64,000 nt of DNA from Schlegelella_A sp963778525 (GCA_963778525.1 CAVZUJ010000005.1:1-64000); one strand, 5' to 3'. Shown: positions 1 to 10,739, counted from the stretch's first letter. The notes: generated by a model from the letters alone, not told the origin. A program made the numbers and translations.

Positions 1-346
1 CCACCGAGGAGCGCATCCAGCTTCGTCGAGCGTGCGACCGCGCCCCTCGGCAACGTCCGCGCGCGAGCCGTTCTCCAATCTCGTGGTGGAGTTCGCGCAA
101 GGACGTCTTGGCGCCAAGGCGATCGTGAAGGGGCTGCGCGCGATCTCCGACTTCGAGTACGAGTTCGAGATGAACCAGCTGAACCGTCGCGAGGCGCCCG
201 AGATCGAGTCCGTGTACCTGATGGCCTCGCGCTAGTACAGTTTCTCCGGTCGAGCGGCGTCAAGGAGCTCGCCACTTTCGGCGGGCAGATCGACGACCTG
301 GTGCCGGACAGGTCGCGCAGGCCTTGAAGGAACGAATCAAGCCGCT
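1..346 (+). CDS. coaD: Pantetheine-phosphate adenylyltransferase, 3' part, frameshifted
   Basis: CoaD transfers AMP to 4'-phosphopantetheine in coenzyme A synthesis. The window opens inside the gene: TEERIQL at the first codons, then NLVVEFAQ, the family block AKAIVKGLRAISDFEYEFEM, NQLNRR.APEIESVYLMAS and, after a frame change near 230, YSF..S.GVKELATFGG and IDDLVP. These match the C-terminal two thirds of CoaD in order. Indels lie near 20-60, 100, 230-245 and 310, so no single frame covers it and the stop is uncertain (about 346). It is the first gene of the housekeeping cluster that runs to ffh. Confidence 0.8.
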
Positions 347-364
347 GACGAAACAGAGAATTCG

Positions 365-828
365 ATGGACGTCCTGGTCCTGATCGACAAGCTCGACGAC
401 TCGTCCACAACGCCAAGCCGGTGCCGCTTACCGATCAGGTGCGCGTCGACAAGGAGGAGATCTACGACATCCTCGACCAGATGCGCGCCACGATCCCAGA
501 GGAGATCAAGCAGGCGCGCTGGATCGTCAAGGAGCGCCAGGAGATGCTGGCCGAGGCCAAGCGCGAGGCCGAGCGGATCGTCAAGGAGGCGCGCGAGCGG
601 CAGGACCGGCTGGTCTCCGAAGAGGAGGTCACCAAGCAGGCCGAGCGCGCCGCCGAGGACATCATCGAGGACGCGCGCGCCCGCGAACGCGAGATCCGCC
701 TCGGCGCCGAGGACTACGCCGACGAGATCCTCAACACGCTCGAGGTCAACCTGTCGAAGTTCATCGCGGCCGTGCAGCGCGGCCGCGAACGGCTCCAGGG
801 CAAAGACGAGCCGGCCGAGGTCTCGTAG
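365..828 (+). CDS. Charged coiled-coil protein (DivIVA / ATP synthase b-subunit-like)
   Basis: About 154 residues. After a short N-terminus (MDVLVLIDKLDD) and a one-base loss near 400, the frame from 421 runs clean to the stop at 828. It is almost wholly a Glu/Arg/Lys-rich helix (WIVKERQEMLAEAKREAERI and similar heptads), which suggests a long coiled coil. Automatic annotation often names such proteins ATP synthase F0 subunit B, but there is no membrane segment, so that function is not supported. In actinobacteria a protein like this commonly sits between coaD and the DUF177/rpmF pair. Its role is unknown. Confidence 0.7.
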
Positions 829-872
829 CCCTCTACAGGCCCGTTGGATTGATCTCGTAGGGTTCGCGCGGG

Positions 873-1819
873 ATGACGCGCCTCGCCAGCGTGCTCGAGG
901 ATGCAGGGGGACCGGCCGCGCCGCGCGAGCGGGCCGCGCAGATCCGCGCTGAGCTGGTCGAGGCGCTCGAGGAGGGTGCGCAGGAGCTCGCGCAGGCCGC
1001 GCTCGGGCTACGAGACGCCGGTGCCGTCGCGTTCGCCGGCTGCGCGGAGGGGCTCGTGGCGGTCGCGCCGGTCGACCCGGACGTGCGCGCCGACCCCAAC
1101 GCCGTCGACGACCGCGGCTGGACGCTCGTCGCGGCGATCGTCGGCGCGCTCGTCGAGGGCTCCGCGGCGATGGAGGCGGCCGCGGTCGAGGACCTCGGCT
1201 GCGCGCCGGCGCGTGGGAGGGCTGGCTCACGCTCGCCTTCCCGGTCGCGCCGCCCGACGCCGCGCTCGCGATCGAGCTGGCGACCGAGGCGTTCGCCGAA
1301 GCGGTCGACGGCCTCGATCGACTCCGCACCCGCGCCTACGCGGTCCCGAGCGCCGTGCTCGGCGACGTCGGCGAGCTGCGCGAGCCGATCGGGGAGCTGC
1401 ACCCGCTGCGGATCGCCGAGGCCGTCGCGCGCTTCGGCGGGCGCCCGGCCGAGCACGACTCGGTGACCGAGCACGAGGAGGGGGTGCTGGCCGTGCTCGA
1501 CCCGACCCCGGAGGTCGCCGCGCCCGCACGAGGAGGCCGATCCGTCGCTGCGCGTGGCGCGCCGGATCGTCCAGCGGCTCGACGGTATGGGGAAGTGGGG
1601 CGGCTACCACACCGAGGTCGCCCACCTCGCGCGCGGCTTCGCCGGCCACGACCGCGCGCTCGCGCTCGGCGATCGGCGAGCGGCTCGTCGCCGCCGGCCT
1701 GCTGGTCGAGAAGCCGAGCGTCCACCAGCGCCACGTCGGCCTCAACCCGCGCCGCGTCGGCGGAGATCCACGCGCTCGTCGACCGCGGCGAGCTGCCCCG
1801 CGGGCTCGAACTGCCCTGA
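873..1819 (+). CDS. Unrecognised protein with C-terminal winged-helix-like region, frameshifted
   Basis: I do not recognise the family. Read across three frames (switches near 1205, 1530 and 1665) it gives about 310 residues from MTRLASVLEDAGG to GELPRGLELP before TGA at 1819. The first third is Ala-rich and helical; the middle contains GWLTLAFPVAPPDAALAIEL; the last 80 residues (RIVQRLDGMGKWGGYHTEVA, GERLVAAGLLVEKPSVHQR, HVGLNPRRV) look like a winged helix-turn-helix. It lies 45 bases after the coiled-coil gene on the same strand. A regulatory or DNA-binding role is only an inference from the fold-like pattern. Confidence 0.5.
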
Positions 1820-1858
1820 GCGCTCAAGCAGCAGGGCGGCTCGCCGACGATCCTGTTC

Positions 1859-3543
1859 GTGCTTGGATATCGCGTCGTGCCACCTGCGCTGATCGACCGC
1901 CTCGCCTTCGAGGGCCGCGTGCTCAAGACGCTGCACGACGCCGGCCTGATCGCGACCGGTGCGGCCGGATCGCGTGCCGCGCATGGGCCGCGCGCTGCTG
2001 CGCTGGGGCCCGACGCTGGCCGCCGGCTACGTCGGCCTCGCCGCCGCGCGCGACCCGGACCAGCCGGCGATCATCGACGAGCTCGGCACGCTCACGCTTC
2101 GCGCGAGGTCGACCGGCGCACGAACGCGCTCGCCACGCGCTGCGCCGACGCACGGCATCGGCGAGGGCGACGGCGTCGCCGATCATGTGCCGCAACCACC
2201 GCGGCTTCGTCGAGGCGACCGTCGCCTGCTCGAAGCTCGGCGCCCACGCGCTGTACCTCAACACGACGTTCGCCGGGCCGCAGATCGCCGACGTGGTCGA
2301 GCGCGAGGACGCCAGCGCGATCGTCTACGACGAGGAGTTCGCCGAGCTCGTGGCCGACGGCGGCGCGAGGGCCGCAAGCGCTTCGTCGCCTGGCGCGAGC
2401 CGGCGGCGACGGCGCCGCGACGCGATCCGACTGCTCGAGGACCTGATCGCCGCGGGCGATCCCGCCGCGACCCGGCGCCGCCGACGAGCCCGGGCCGCGT
2501 CGTGATCCTCACCTCGGGCACGACCGGCACGCCGAAGGGCGCGCTCGCGCCAGCCAGCCCGAGCTCGCTCGACCCGGCCGCGGCGCTGCTTCTCGAAGAT
2601 CCCGCTGCGCGCGCGCGAGACGACGATGATCGCCGCGCCGCTGTTCCACTCCTGGGGCTTCGCGCACTTCACGCTCGGCGATGGCGCTGTCGCTCGACGC
2701 TGGTGCTGCGCCGCCGCTTCGACCCCGAGGACGACGCTCGCGCGCGATCGCCCAGCACCGCGCGACCGCGCTCGTCGTCGTGCCGGTGATGCTGCAGCGG
2801 ATCCTCGAGCTCGCCGCCCGAGGTGCTCGACGCGCTACGAACCTCGCGCGCTGCGGGTGATCGCCGTCAGCGGCTCGGCGCTGCCCGGCGCGCTGGCGAC
2901 CGCGCGTGATGGACGCGCTTCGGCGACGTCGCTCTACAACCTCTACGGCTCGACCGAGGTCGCCTGGGCGACGATCGCCACGCCCGGCAGGACCTGCGCG
3001 CGGCGCCCGGCACCGCCGGGCGGCCGCCGCTCGGCACGGTCGTGAAGCTGCTCGACGAGCGACGGCCGCGAGGTCGCGCCGGGCGAGACCGGGCGCATCT
3101 TCGTCGGCAACGAGATGCTCGTTCGAGGGCTACACCGGCGGCGGCGGCAAGGACGATGATCGGCGGGCTGATGTCGCACCGGCGACGTCGGGCACTTCGA
3201 CGCCGCACGGCCGGCTGTTCGTCGACGGCCGCGACGACGAGATGATCGTCTCCGGCGGCGAGAACGTGTTCCCGCGCGAGGTCGAGGACCTGCTCGCCGA
3301 GCACGCCGGCGATCGACGAGGTGGCGGTCGATCGGCGTCGCCGACGAGGAGTTCGGCCAGCGCCTGCGGGCGTTCGTCGTCCGCGCGAGCGGGGCCGCGC
3401 TCGAGCGAGGACGAGGTCAAGGACGTACGTCAAGGAGAACCTCGCGCCGCTACAAGGTCCCGCGCGAGGTCGTGTTCGTCGACGAGCTGCCGCGCAACGC
3501 GACCGGCAAGGTCCTCAAGCGCGAGCTGCGAGGACGCCGCTGA
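1859..3543 (+). CDS. Acyl-CoA synthetase (AMP-forming), frameshifted
   Basis: Activates a fatty acid or other carboxylate to its CoA thioester through an acyl-adenylate. Every family landmark is present but in changing frames: GVAIMCRNHRGFVEATVAC early, the P-loop VILTSGTTGTPKGA near 2505-2540, APLFHSWGFAHFTL near 2635, LYNLYGSTEVAWATI near 2935, GRLFVDGRDDEMIVSGGENV near 3210 and the C-terminal NATGKVLKREL lysine motif near 3500. About 550 residues, usual for the family. GTG at 1859 or 1921 may be the start. More than ten indels interrupt it. It separates coaD from the DUF177/rpmF pair, not a position I would predict for a FadD-type gene. Confidence 0.75.
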
Positions 3544-3584
3544 GGCCGTCGACGGCGAGGCGTCCTCGCCGCTAACCTCGGGCT

Positions 3585-4108
3585 GTGGCCCCGCAGCCGA
3601 CGATCTTCGATCTCGCGCGCGCTGCGGCTCACCCCCGGCGAGGGGCGCCGGCTCGACCTCGACGTCGCGCTCGAGCCGCTCGAGCTCGGCGGCGAGCGCT
3701 ACGCGGTCGAGCCCGGCGCTCGTCGCCGGCGCGGCTCGACGTCTCGCGCATGACCGGCAACGGCTACGCGCTGCGGCTGCGCTTCGCGGCCGCGCTGACG
3801 GGGCCGTGCATGCGCTGCCTGGAGCCGGCCGCGCCCGCGCTTCGAGGTCGACGCGCGCGAGGTCGACCAGCCCGGCGGCGGCGAGGAGCTCGACAGCCCC
3901 TACGTCGACGGCGAGCAGCTCGACCTCGCGCGCCTGGGCGCGCGACGCGCTCGCGCTCGCGCTCCCGAGCCAGATCCTGTGCCGCGCGGACTGCGCCGGG
4001 CTGTGCCCGGTCTGCGGCGCCGACCTCAACGGCGCCGGGCCCGACCACGGCCACGAGCGCGAGCCCGACCCGCGCTGGGCGAAGCTGCGCGAGCTCCAGC
4101 TCGAGTAG
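3585..4108 (+). CDS. DUF177 (YceD-like) protein
   Basis: About 170 residues from GTG 3585 (VAPQPTIFDLARA) to TAG 4108. The middle has TGPCMRCLEPA and the C-terminus ILCRADCAGLCPVCGADLNG, the paired-cysteine signature of the DUF177/YceD family, which suggests a bound metal. The family sits directly before rpmF in most bacteria and has been linked to 23S rRNA accumulation. Two or three single-base indels lie in the first 90 codons (near 3625, 3720 and 3840); the rest reads clean in one frame. The rpmF gene follows after 45 bases, the expected order. Confidence 0.85.
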
Positions 4109-4153
4109 CGACGTGAGGCCCGCACGCAGCGCGCTGCTAGCCTTCCGCGCCGC

Positions 4154-4347
4154 ATGGCCGTCCCCAAGCAAAAGCAGTCGCACGCCGCACCGCCAAGCGC
4201 CGCGCGCAGCACAAGATCGCCGCGCCGACGATCAACGCGTGCCCGCAGTGCCACAGCCCGCGCCGGCCGCACCGCGTGTGCCCGGTCTGCGGCACCTACG
4301 CCGGGCGCGAGGTCGTCGCGCCCGCCGAGCACGACCACGAGCACTGA
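4154..4347 (+). CDS. rpmF: Ribosomal protein bL32, zinc-ribbon form
   Basis: About 64 residues beginning MAVPKQKQSH, the invariant L32 start. One base is missing near 4190, so the in-frame reading becomes nonsense; the corrected frame gives RRAQHKIAAPTINACPQC, then CHSPRRPHRVCPVCGTYAG and ends at TGA 4345-4347. Two CxxC pairs (CPQC and CPVC) show this is the zinc-binding version, not the zinc-free paralogue used under zinc starvation. It structures the 50S subunit near the peptidyl transferase centre. It lies between DUF177 and plsX, a conserved arrangement. Confidence 0.85.
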
Positions 4348-5400
4348 GCCGCTCCGCGGCTGCCGACGCGATCACCGTCGCGGTCGACGCCAACGGCGCC
4401 GACCTCGGGCCCGCCGAGGTCGCCGCCGGCGCGGCGCTCGCGGCCGCAGCGCGGCGTGCGCGTGCTGCTGTTCGGCCCGGCCGCCGAGATCGGCGACGTC
4501 CCGCGCGGCGTCGAGATCGTCGACGCGCCGGTCTCGATCGCCAAGGACGCCCGACCCGGCGCGCGCCGTCCGCTCGAAGCCCGAGGCCTCGATCGTGCAG
4601 GCGGCGCGGGCCGTCGCCGACGGGCCGCGCAGGCGCTCGTGTCGCGGCGGCTCGACCGGCGCGGCGCTCGCCGCCGGCCTGTTCCACATCGGCGCGCGCC
4701 GCGGCATCCACCGCCCGGCGCTGGCGCTGCCGATGCCGATCCCGGGCGCGCCGGTGATGCTGCTCGACGTCGGCGCCAACGCCGAGGTGCGGCCCGAGCA
4801 CCTCGTCCAGTTCGCCTTCATGGGCGCGGCGTTCGCGCAGCGCGGTGCTGGGCGTCGAGCAGCCGCGCGTCGGCGCTGCTCTCCAACGGCGAGGAGCCGA
4901 GCAAGCGGCACGCCGGACGTGGTCGCGGCGCACGAGCGCCTGCGCCGCGCGGCGCGGCGCGCATGCGACTTCGTCGGCAACGTCGAGGGCAGCGAGCGTG
5001 ATGGCGGGCGTCGCCGACGTGGTCGTGACCGACGGCTTCACCGGCAACGTCGCGCTGAAGCTGATGGAGGGCGTCTCGGCAGGCGCTCATGCGGCGCGAT
5101 CCGCGACGCGGCGATGGCGTCGCCGCGCGGGCAAGCTCGGCGGCCTGCTGCTGCGGCCGGCGCTGCGCGGCGCTGCGCGACGAGATCGACCCCGAGGGCC
5201 AGGGCGGCGCCTACCTGCTCGGGCTGCGCCGGCTCGGCGTGGTGCCGCACGGGCGCTTCACCCGCACCGGCTTCGCCAGCGCGATCGACGTCGCCGCGCG
5301 CGGCGGTGCGCGAGGACGTGGTCGGCGCGCACGCACGCGAGCGCTCGAGGCGGCGGGCGCGCTGCGGCGCGGCGCCGTCGTCCGTAGCGTCGCCGGCTAG
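4344..5400 (+). CDS. plsX: Phosphate acyltransferase PlsX, frameshifted
   Basis: Converts acyl-ACP to acyl-phosphate for phospholipid synthesis. Motifs read in order: ITVAVDANGADLGPAEVAAG at 4371, SIAKDA, KPEASIVQAARAVADG near 4575, STGAALAAGLFHIG near 4650, LALPMPIPGAPVMLLDVGAN near 4725, GVADVVVTDGFTGNVALKLM near 5005 and LGLRRLGVVPHGRFT near 5220. Length is close to the usual 330-350 residues. Single-base insertions near 4450, 4550, 4630, 4845, 4910, 5080 and 5170 break it. No ATG or GTG lies just upstream; the frame opens at CTG 4344, overlapping the rpmF stop, so the true start is unresolved. Confidence 0.85.
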
Positions 5401-5413
5401 CGTGCGACGCGTC

Positions 5414-5691
5414 ATGACCCGCGAGCAGGTCCTCGACCCTGATCCGCACCACCTCGCCGACGAGCTGGACGATCGATCCCGCGCGCGATCGAGCGAGCGA
5501 CGCGCTTCAGCGAGGACCTCGAGGCGGACTCGCTCGACCTCTACACGCTCGTGCAGGAGCTCGAGGACACCTACGGCGTCCAGATGTCCGACGAGCAGGC
5601 GGCGCAGGATCCTGACCGTCGGCCAGGCCGTCGACTTCGTCCTTGCACGGTTCCGGCGCCGCCGCGACGCGACCGCGAGCCGGGGCCCTGA
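5414..5691 (+). CDS. acpP: Acyl carrier protein, frameshifted
   Basis: Carries growing acyl chains on a phosphopantetheine arm during fatty acid synthesis. ATG at 5414 (MTREQVLD), then after an indel near 5440 and another near 5480 the frame gives EADSLDLYTLVQELEDTYGV; the DSLD serine is the attachment site. It continues with MSDEQAA.ILTVGQAVDFVL, the usual ACP helix 3. The stop at 5689-5691 gives about 91 residues, slightly longer than E. coli ACP because of a basic, proline-containing tail. It sits between plsX and rnc, as in many bacteria. Confidence 0.85.
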
Positions 5692-5694
5692 CCG

Positions 5695-6399
5695 CTGCAG
5701 GCCCTCGCCGACCTGCTCGACCGGCTGCCGGACGACCTCGCCCGGCAGGTGTTCACGCACGCCTCGTGGACCGAGCGGCGCGCCGACTCCTACGAGCGGC
5801 TGGCGTTCCTCGGCGACAGCGTGCTCGGGCTGGCGGTCACGACGCACCTGTACCCGCGGCTGGAGGCCGAGCGCTTCGGCGCCGGACGGCTGACGAAGAT
5901 CCGCGCGCAGGCGGTCTCGGGCCGCTCGTGCCGCGCGGTCGCCGAGCGGCTCGGGGTGCCGGAGCGGCTGCGGGCGGCGGCGCCGGCGGCCGCGGCGGCA
6001 GAGCGCGGACGCGCTCGTGCGGACCGAGCGCGTGCTGGCGTCGGTGATCGAGGCGGTGATCGGCGCCTGCTACCTGACGCCGGGTACGAGCGCACCGCGC
6101 CGGCGGTCGTCGAGGCGTTCGCGCCGGAGATCGAGGAGGCGCTGGAGCACCCGGTCGACTTCAAGTCGGCGCTGCAGGAGCGCCTGGCGCGCCGCGGCGC
6201 GGTGGTCGACGTACGAGGTCAGCGCGGAGGAGGGCCCGCCGCACGACCGCACGTTCGACGGTGCGTCGGCGCCGGTCGACGGCGACGAGGTCGGCAGCGG
6301 GCGCGGGCGCAGCAAGAAGGACGCCGAGCAGGAGGCCGCGCGGCCGCGCTCGAGCGCGCTCGAGCCGAGCCGCGTGACGGACGGCGCAGATGCACCTGA
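5695..6399 (+). CDS. rnc: Ribonuclease III, frameshifted
   Basis: Cleaves double-stranded RNA, including rRNA precursors. The catalytic domain shows FTHASWTERRADSYERLAFL and GDSVLGLAVTTHLYPR (signature ERLAFLGDSVL, residues about 35-45); later VLASVIEAVIGACYL carries the second acidic metal-binding block. The dsRNA-binding domain follows: DFKSALQERLARRG and GSGRGRSKKDAEQEAA. Indels near 6005, 6090, 6215 and 6260 split it over frames. No ATG or GTG start is evident; the frame opens at CTG 5695, just after the acpP stop. The end overlaps the smc start by a few bases. Confidence 0.85.
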   Translation: MQALADLLDRLPDDLARQVFTHASWTERRADSYERLAFLGDSVLGLAVTTHLYPRLEAERFGAGRLTKIRAQAVSGRSCRAVAERLGVPERLRAAAPAAAAAERGRARADRARAGVGDRGGDRRLLPDAGYERTAPAVVEAFAPEIEEALEHPVDFKSALQERLARRGAVVDVRGQRGGGPAARPHVRRCVGAGRRRRGRQRARAQQEGRRAGGRAAALERARAEPRDGRRRCT

Positions 6400-9300
6400 A
6401 GTCGATCACCCTCAAGGGCTTCAAGTCGTTCCCCGACCGCACGCGGCTGGACGTTCGGCCCGGGCGTCAGCGTGATCGTCGGCCCGAACGGCTCCGGCAA
6501 GTCGAACGTCACCGACGCGGTGCTGTGGGCGATCGGCGAGCAGTCGCCGCTCGCGGTTCGCGGCCAGTCGATGCAGGACGTGATCTTCGGCGGCGGCCAC
6601 GGCGTGCAGGCGCGCACCGCGGCCGAGGTCGAGCTCGTGCTCGACAACGGCGACGGCGACGCTCGGCCTGCGGCTCGCCGAGATCTCGATCGTGCGCCGG
6701 CTCGACCGCTCCGGCGAGGGCGAGTACCGGCTCAACGGCGCCCGCTGCCGGCTCGTCGACGTGATCGAGGTGCTCTCCGACACCGGCCTGGGCAAGGAGG
6801 CGCACTCGGTCATCTCGCAGGGGCGCGTCGAGGCGATCGTGACCTCCAAGCCGCGCGACCGCCGGCTGCTGATCGAGGAGGCCGCGGGCCTCGGCAAGCA
6901 CCGCAAGCGCCGCCGCCGCGCGCAGCTCAAGCTCGAGCGCACGCAGGAGAACCTCGACCGCGCGCTCGACGTCGAGCGCGAGGCGCGCTCGCGCCTGCGC
7001 CCGCTCAAGCGCCAGGCCGAGGCGGCCGAGCTGCACGCGCGCCTCGAGCGCCAGACGCTCGAGGCGCGCTGGGAGCTGGCGCGCGAGGCGCTGCGCGCCG
7101 GCCGCGCCGAGCTCGGCGCGAGGCCGAGGCGGCCGCCGCCGGCGCGCGCGAGCGCGCGCGGAGCGGCCGAGCGCCGAGCTCGCCGCCGTCGCGCGCGCGC
7201 CGCGAGGCGGCCGAGGAGGCGCTGGCCGCAGCGCGGCGCCGAGCGCGAGGCGCTGTCGCGGCGCGCGTCTACGCGCGCGCGCTCCGCCGCGCGAACGGGT
7301 CGGCGATGCGGCTGGAGGCGGCGCGCGCGACCGCGAGCGTCGCTGCGGCGAGCGGTCGCGCGCGCCGCGAGGCCGAGCTGGCGCGCTGCGCGCCCAGGCC
7401 GCGGACGACGTGCCCGACGACGAGGCCGGCGCGAGCGCATCGCGGCGCTCGAGGCCGAGCTGGGCGAGCTCGAGCGCGGACCGCGAGCCGGCGCTCGAGC
7501 GCGAGCTGCGTCGAGCTGGAGCAGCGCGCGCGCCGCGGCCGCCGCGGAGGCCGAGCGCCTGACGGCCGGCGCCGAGCGGCGCGCGCCGCGCGCGCCGCGG
7601 CCGACGAGCGCGCCGAGGCGCGCCCGCGCCGCGCGCCGCGAGGCCGAGCGCGCGGTCGAGGCCGCGCGCCGCGAGGCGGCGCGCGTCGGCGCCGAGCTGG
7701 CCGCCGTCAACCAGTTCCTGCGCCGCCACGCCGGCGCGCCCGGCGGCGCCGACGGCGCTCGCCGACGAGCTGGACGTCGACGCCGGGCTACGAGCTGGCG
7801 CTCGCGGCGGCGCTCGGCGCGCGCCTGCGGCGCGGCCGTCGTCGCCGACCGCGCGGCCGGCGCGGCGCTGCTCGACGCGCGCCGGGCGGGACGGCGGCAG
7901 CGCGCTCGTCGGCCGGCGGCGCCGACAGCCCGGCGCGCCGGCGCCGCAGCCGCCGTGCCGGCGGCGCGCGAGCGACTGCTCGAGCCACGTGCGCGGCCCC
8001 GGCGCCGCGCTCGCGCTCGCCGCCGCGCTGCTGGCCGACGCCTGGGTGGTCGACGACATCGCGCGCTCGCCGACGGCTTCGCCGGCATCGCCGGTCACCG
8101 CGAGCGGCCGCGTCTGGTTCGGCGCGCTGCGCGCGAGCTGCGCCAGGTCGCCGGCCGGCGGCGAGGAGCGCGTGCTGGCCGAGCGCAACCGCCGCGACGA
8201 GCTGATCGCCGCCAGCGAGCGCGCCGCGCAGGCCGAGCAGCGCGCGCTGGCGGCCGCGTCGAGCGCGCCGTCGCCGCGCGTCGCTCGAGGCCGACGCGGC
8301 GCGCGACGAGGCCGACCGGGCGCCTGCGCGACGCCGAGCGCGCCGCACGACGAGGCCGCCGAGGCGCGAGCGCCGCGCCGCCTGGCTGATCGAGCAGCGC
8401 CGCAGCGCGCCCGACGAGGGCCGCGGCGCGGTGCGCCGCGCCCAGCTCGAGGGCGAGCTGGCCGCCGAGCGCCGGCTGGCCGAGCGCGCCGCGCGCGAGC
8501 GCGCCGAGCGCGACGCGCCGGATCGCTCGCGCGCAGGCGCGCGCTCGAGCGCGACCGCGGCGCTGCGCGCCGGCGGCCGAGCGCCTGGCCGGCGCGCTGC
8601 CGAGGCGCGCCGCCGGCGCTCGCCGAGCGCGTCGCGGCGCTCGACGCCGAGCTGGCCGCCGACCGCGCCGCCGGCGAGCAGTCGCCGGCGAGCTGCGCGC
8701 CTGCGCGCAGCGAGGAGGCCGAGCTCCAGGCGCGCCTGCGCGAGCGACGGCGAGGCGGTGACCGCCGCCGAGGTCGCGCGCCCAGCAGGCGCGCGACAGC
8801 GCCGCCGAGGCCGCAGCGCGGAGCTCGGGCGGCCTGGCCGAGCGCTCGGCCTCGAGCCCGAGCCCGCCGAGGAGCCGCTGCCCGACGAGGAGCGCGAGGC
8901 GCTCGCGCAGCGCATCGAGCGGCTCGCGCGCCGCCGCGAGCAGCTCGGGCCGGTCAACCCGCTGGCCCAGGAGGAGTACGCCGAGGCGCTCGCGCACGTC
9001 GAGGAGCTCGAGCGCCAGCGCACCGACCTCGAGACGGCGCTGCGCGAGCTGCGGGCGCTGATCCGCGACACCGACCGCGAGATCCGCGAGACCTTCGAGG
9101 AGACCTTCGCGGCCGCGGCGCGGAACTTCGAGGAGCTCGTCGGCGCAGCTGTTCCCCGGCGGCCGCGGCCGGCTGCGGCTGGTGCGCGAGGACGCCGGCC
9201 CGCGGCCGGTGCTCGGCGGCGCAGCCGACGCCGGCGAGGCGGCCGACGAGTCCGACGCGCAGGAGCCGGAGGCCGAGGCGCCGAGCGACGGCGACGAGCC

Positions 9301-9700
9301 CGAGGAGGACCTGCTCGGCGTCGAGATCGAGATCACGCCGGCCGGCAAGTCGATGAAGCGCCTGTCGCTGCTGTCCGGCGGCGAGAAGTCGATGACCGCG
9401 CTCGCCTTCCTGTTCTCGGTCTTCCTGGCGCCGGCCGTGCCCGTTCTACATCCTCGACGAGGTCGAGGCGGCGCTCGACGACCTCAACATCGACCGCTTC
9501 CTGACGCTGCTGCGCCGCTACTCCGAGCGCGCCCAGTTCATCGTCGTCACCCACCAGAAGCGCACGATGGAGGCCGCCGACTCGCTCTACGGCGTCTCGA
9601 TGGGCGGCGACGGCGTCTCGAAGGTCGTCTCGCGCCGCCTCCCGCCCGCCGTCGAGGCGGAGGTCGCGGCGGACGTCGCCGCAGGCGGCCGGCAGGCCGG
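6390..9700 (+). CDS. smc: Chromosome segregation ATPase SMC, heavily frameshifted
   Basis: SMC dimers condense and segregate the chromosome. The N-terminal head begins MHLKSITLKGFKSFPDRT at 6390; Walker A is VGPNGSGKSNVTDAVLWAIG near 6480, followed by IGEQSPLAVRGQSMQDVIFG and EVLSDTGLGKEAHSVISQGR. About 7100 to 8880 is the Ala/Glu/Arg coiled coil with a hinge, broken by an indel every 50-100 bases. The C-terminal head has RLSLLSGGEKSMTALAFLFS near 9360 and Walker B ILDEVEAALDDLNIDRF near 9450. The stop cannot be fixed; coding signal fades near 9700, where a minus-strand gene converges. Confidence 0.9.
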
Positions 9701-10371
9701 CCCGCGGACCGCGTCCGCGAGCAGGTGGCGCAGCGCGAGCGCGAGGCCGGCGATCAGCGCGAGCCCGATCGCGATCGCGACGCCCGCGGGCATCGCCCGG
9801 TCCTGGGTGGCACTGCATCGCCGTCTGCACCGGCCCGGAGGTCACCGTGCCGTCGATCGCGACCGATGCGGCCGAGCCGGTTTCGCTACACGTGCTCGTC
9901 CCGACGAGAACGAACAGCATCGCCGTCAGGGCCACCGGAGCGAGCCCGGCGCCCGCGAAGCCGATCAGCTTGTCCTTCAGGCTCCAGTGGCGCGAAAGGC
10001 ACAGCAGCGCGAGTCCGGTGAGCCAGCCGATCCACGGCAGCGGCCACAGGAGCCAGAACGCGACCCCGCTCATGACCAGCAGCACGAGCGCGACTGCCTC
10101 CAGCACCCCCGGCCCCGTGGGCGGCTTCGCGGGCGCTGACGGCAGGTCCGCGCGCGCACGCTCCGGCGATCTCGGCCGGGTCGCCGAGCTGCGCGAGGAT
10201 CGCGGGCATCGCGCCGGCGGGATCGTCCGCCTCGGCGCACGCCTCGGCGACGTGCGCGCGGATGTCGGCAAGCAGCTCGGCGCGCTGCGCGATCGGCAGG
10301 TCAGCCGCGGCGCGCTCCAGCTCGGCCAGGTACTCGTCGAGGATGGGGCTCACGGGGAGGTCGGGGGCCAT
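9587..10371 (-). CDS. HAAS-domain membrane protein, partner of PadR regulator
   Basis: ATG at 10371. The first 70 residues (LDEYLAELERAAADLP...ILAQLGDPAEIA) match the cytoplasmic HAAS/DUF1700 domain found next to PadR-type regulators. After a frame change near 10,150 come transmembrane stretches (VLEAVALVLLVMSGVAFWLL, GWLTGLALLCL, APVALTAMLFVLVGT), an outer loop with two Cys, and, after another shift near 9810, a last helix AIAIGLALIAGLALALR. The open frame stops at 9587, overlapping the 3' end of smc; the real end is probably nearer 9690. It follows padR by 28 bases, so the two form an operon. Confidence 0.7.
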
Positions 10372-10399
10372 GGTCGGGTGCCTCTTTCGTGGAAAGGAA

Positions 10400-10696
10400 C
10401 TACAACACGGCCTCGTTGAAGCGCGGCCACTCGTGGGCGAACTGGTCAAGCGCTCGCGCTCCGGCGCCCGTCAGCTCGTAGTAGCGTCGCGGTGGTCCGC
10501 TGCTCGACTCCTGCCAGGTCGCCTCGACGAGCCCTTCGCGCCGCAGCCGCGACAGCAGCGGGTAGATCGTGCCCTCGCTCGTCGCCATCAGCTCGACCTT
10601 GGCCAGCTCGCGCAGCAGCTCGACGCCGTCAGCCTGCGGCGCAACAACGCGAGCACGCGGTACTCGAGCACGCCGCGTCGCACTGGCTGAGCGCAC
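10400..10696 (-). CDS. PadR-family transcriptional regulator
   Basis: About 100 residues. From GTG 10696 the sequence reads RSASATRR, then after an indel LEYRVLALLRRR, and after another GVELLRELAKVELMATSEGT, IYPLLSRLRREGLVEATWQE and RRYYELTGAGARALDQF. The GTIYPLLSRLRREGLV block is the PadR recognition helix and wing. PadR proteins are small winged-helix repressors that often control the adjacent membrane or transporter gene, here the HAAS-domain gene 28 bases downstream on the same strand. Its position between smc and ftsY is an insertion in an otherwise conserved gene run. Confidence 0.8.
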   Translation of the reverse strand: MRSASATRRARVPRARVVAPQADGVELLRELAKVELMATSEGTIYPLLSRLRREGLVEATWQESSSGPPRRYYELTGAGARALDQFAHEWPRFNEAVL

Positions 10697-10739
10697 GATC
10701 CGCCGTTGGTAATGCGATGCATGGTACCGCGTCACGCAA

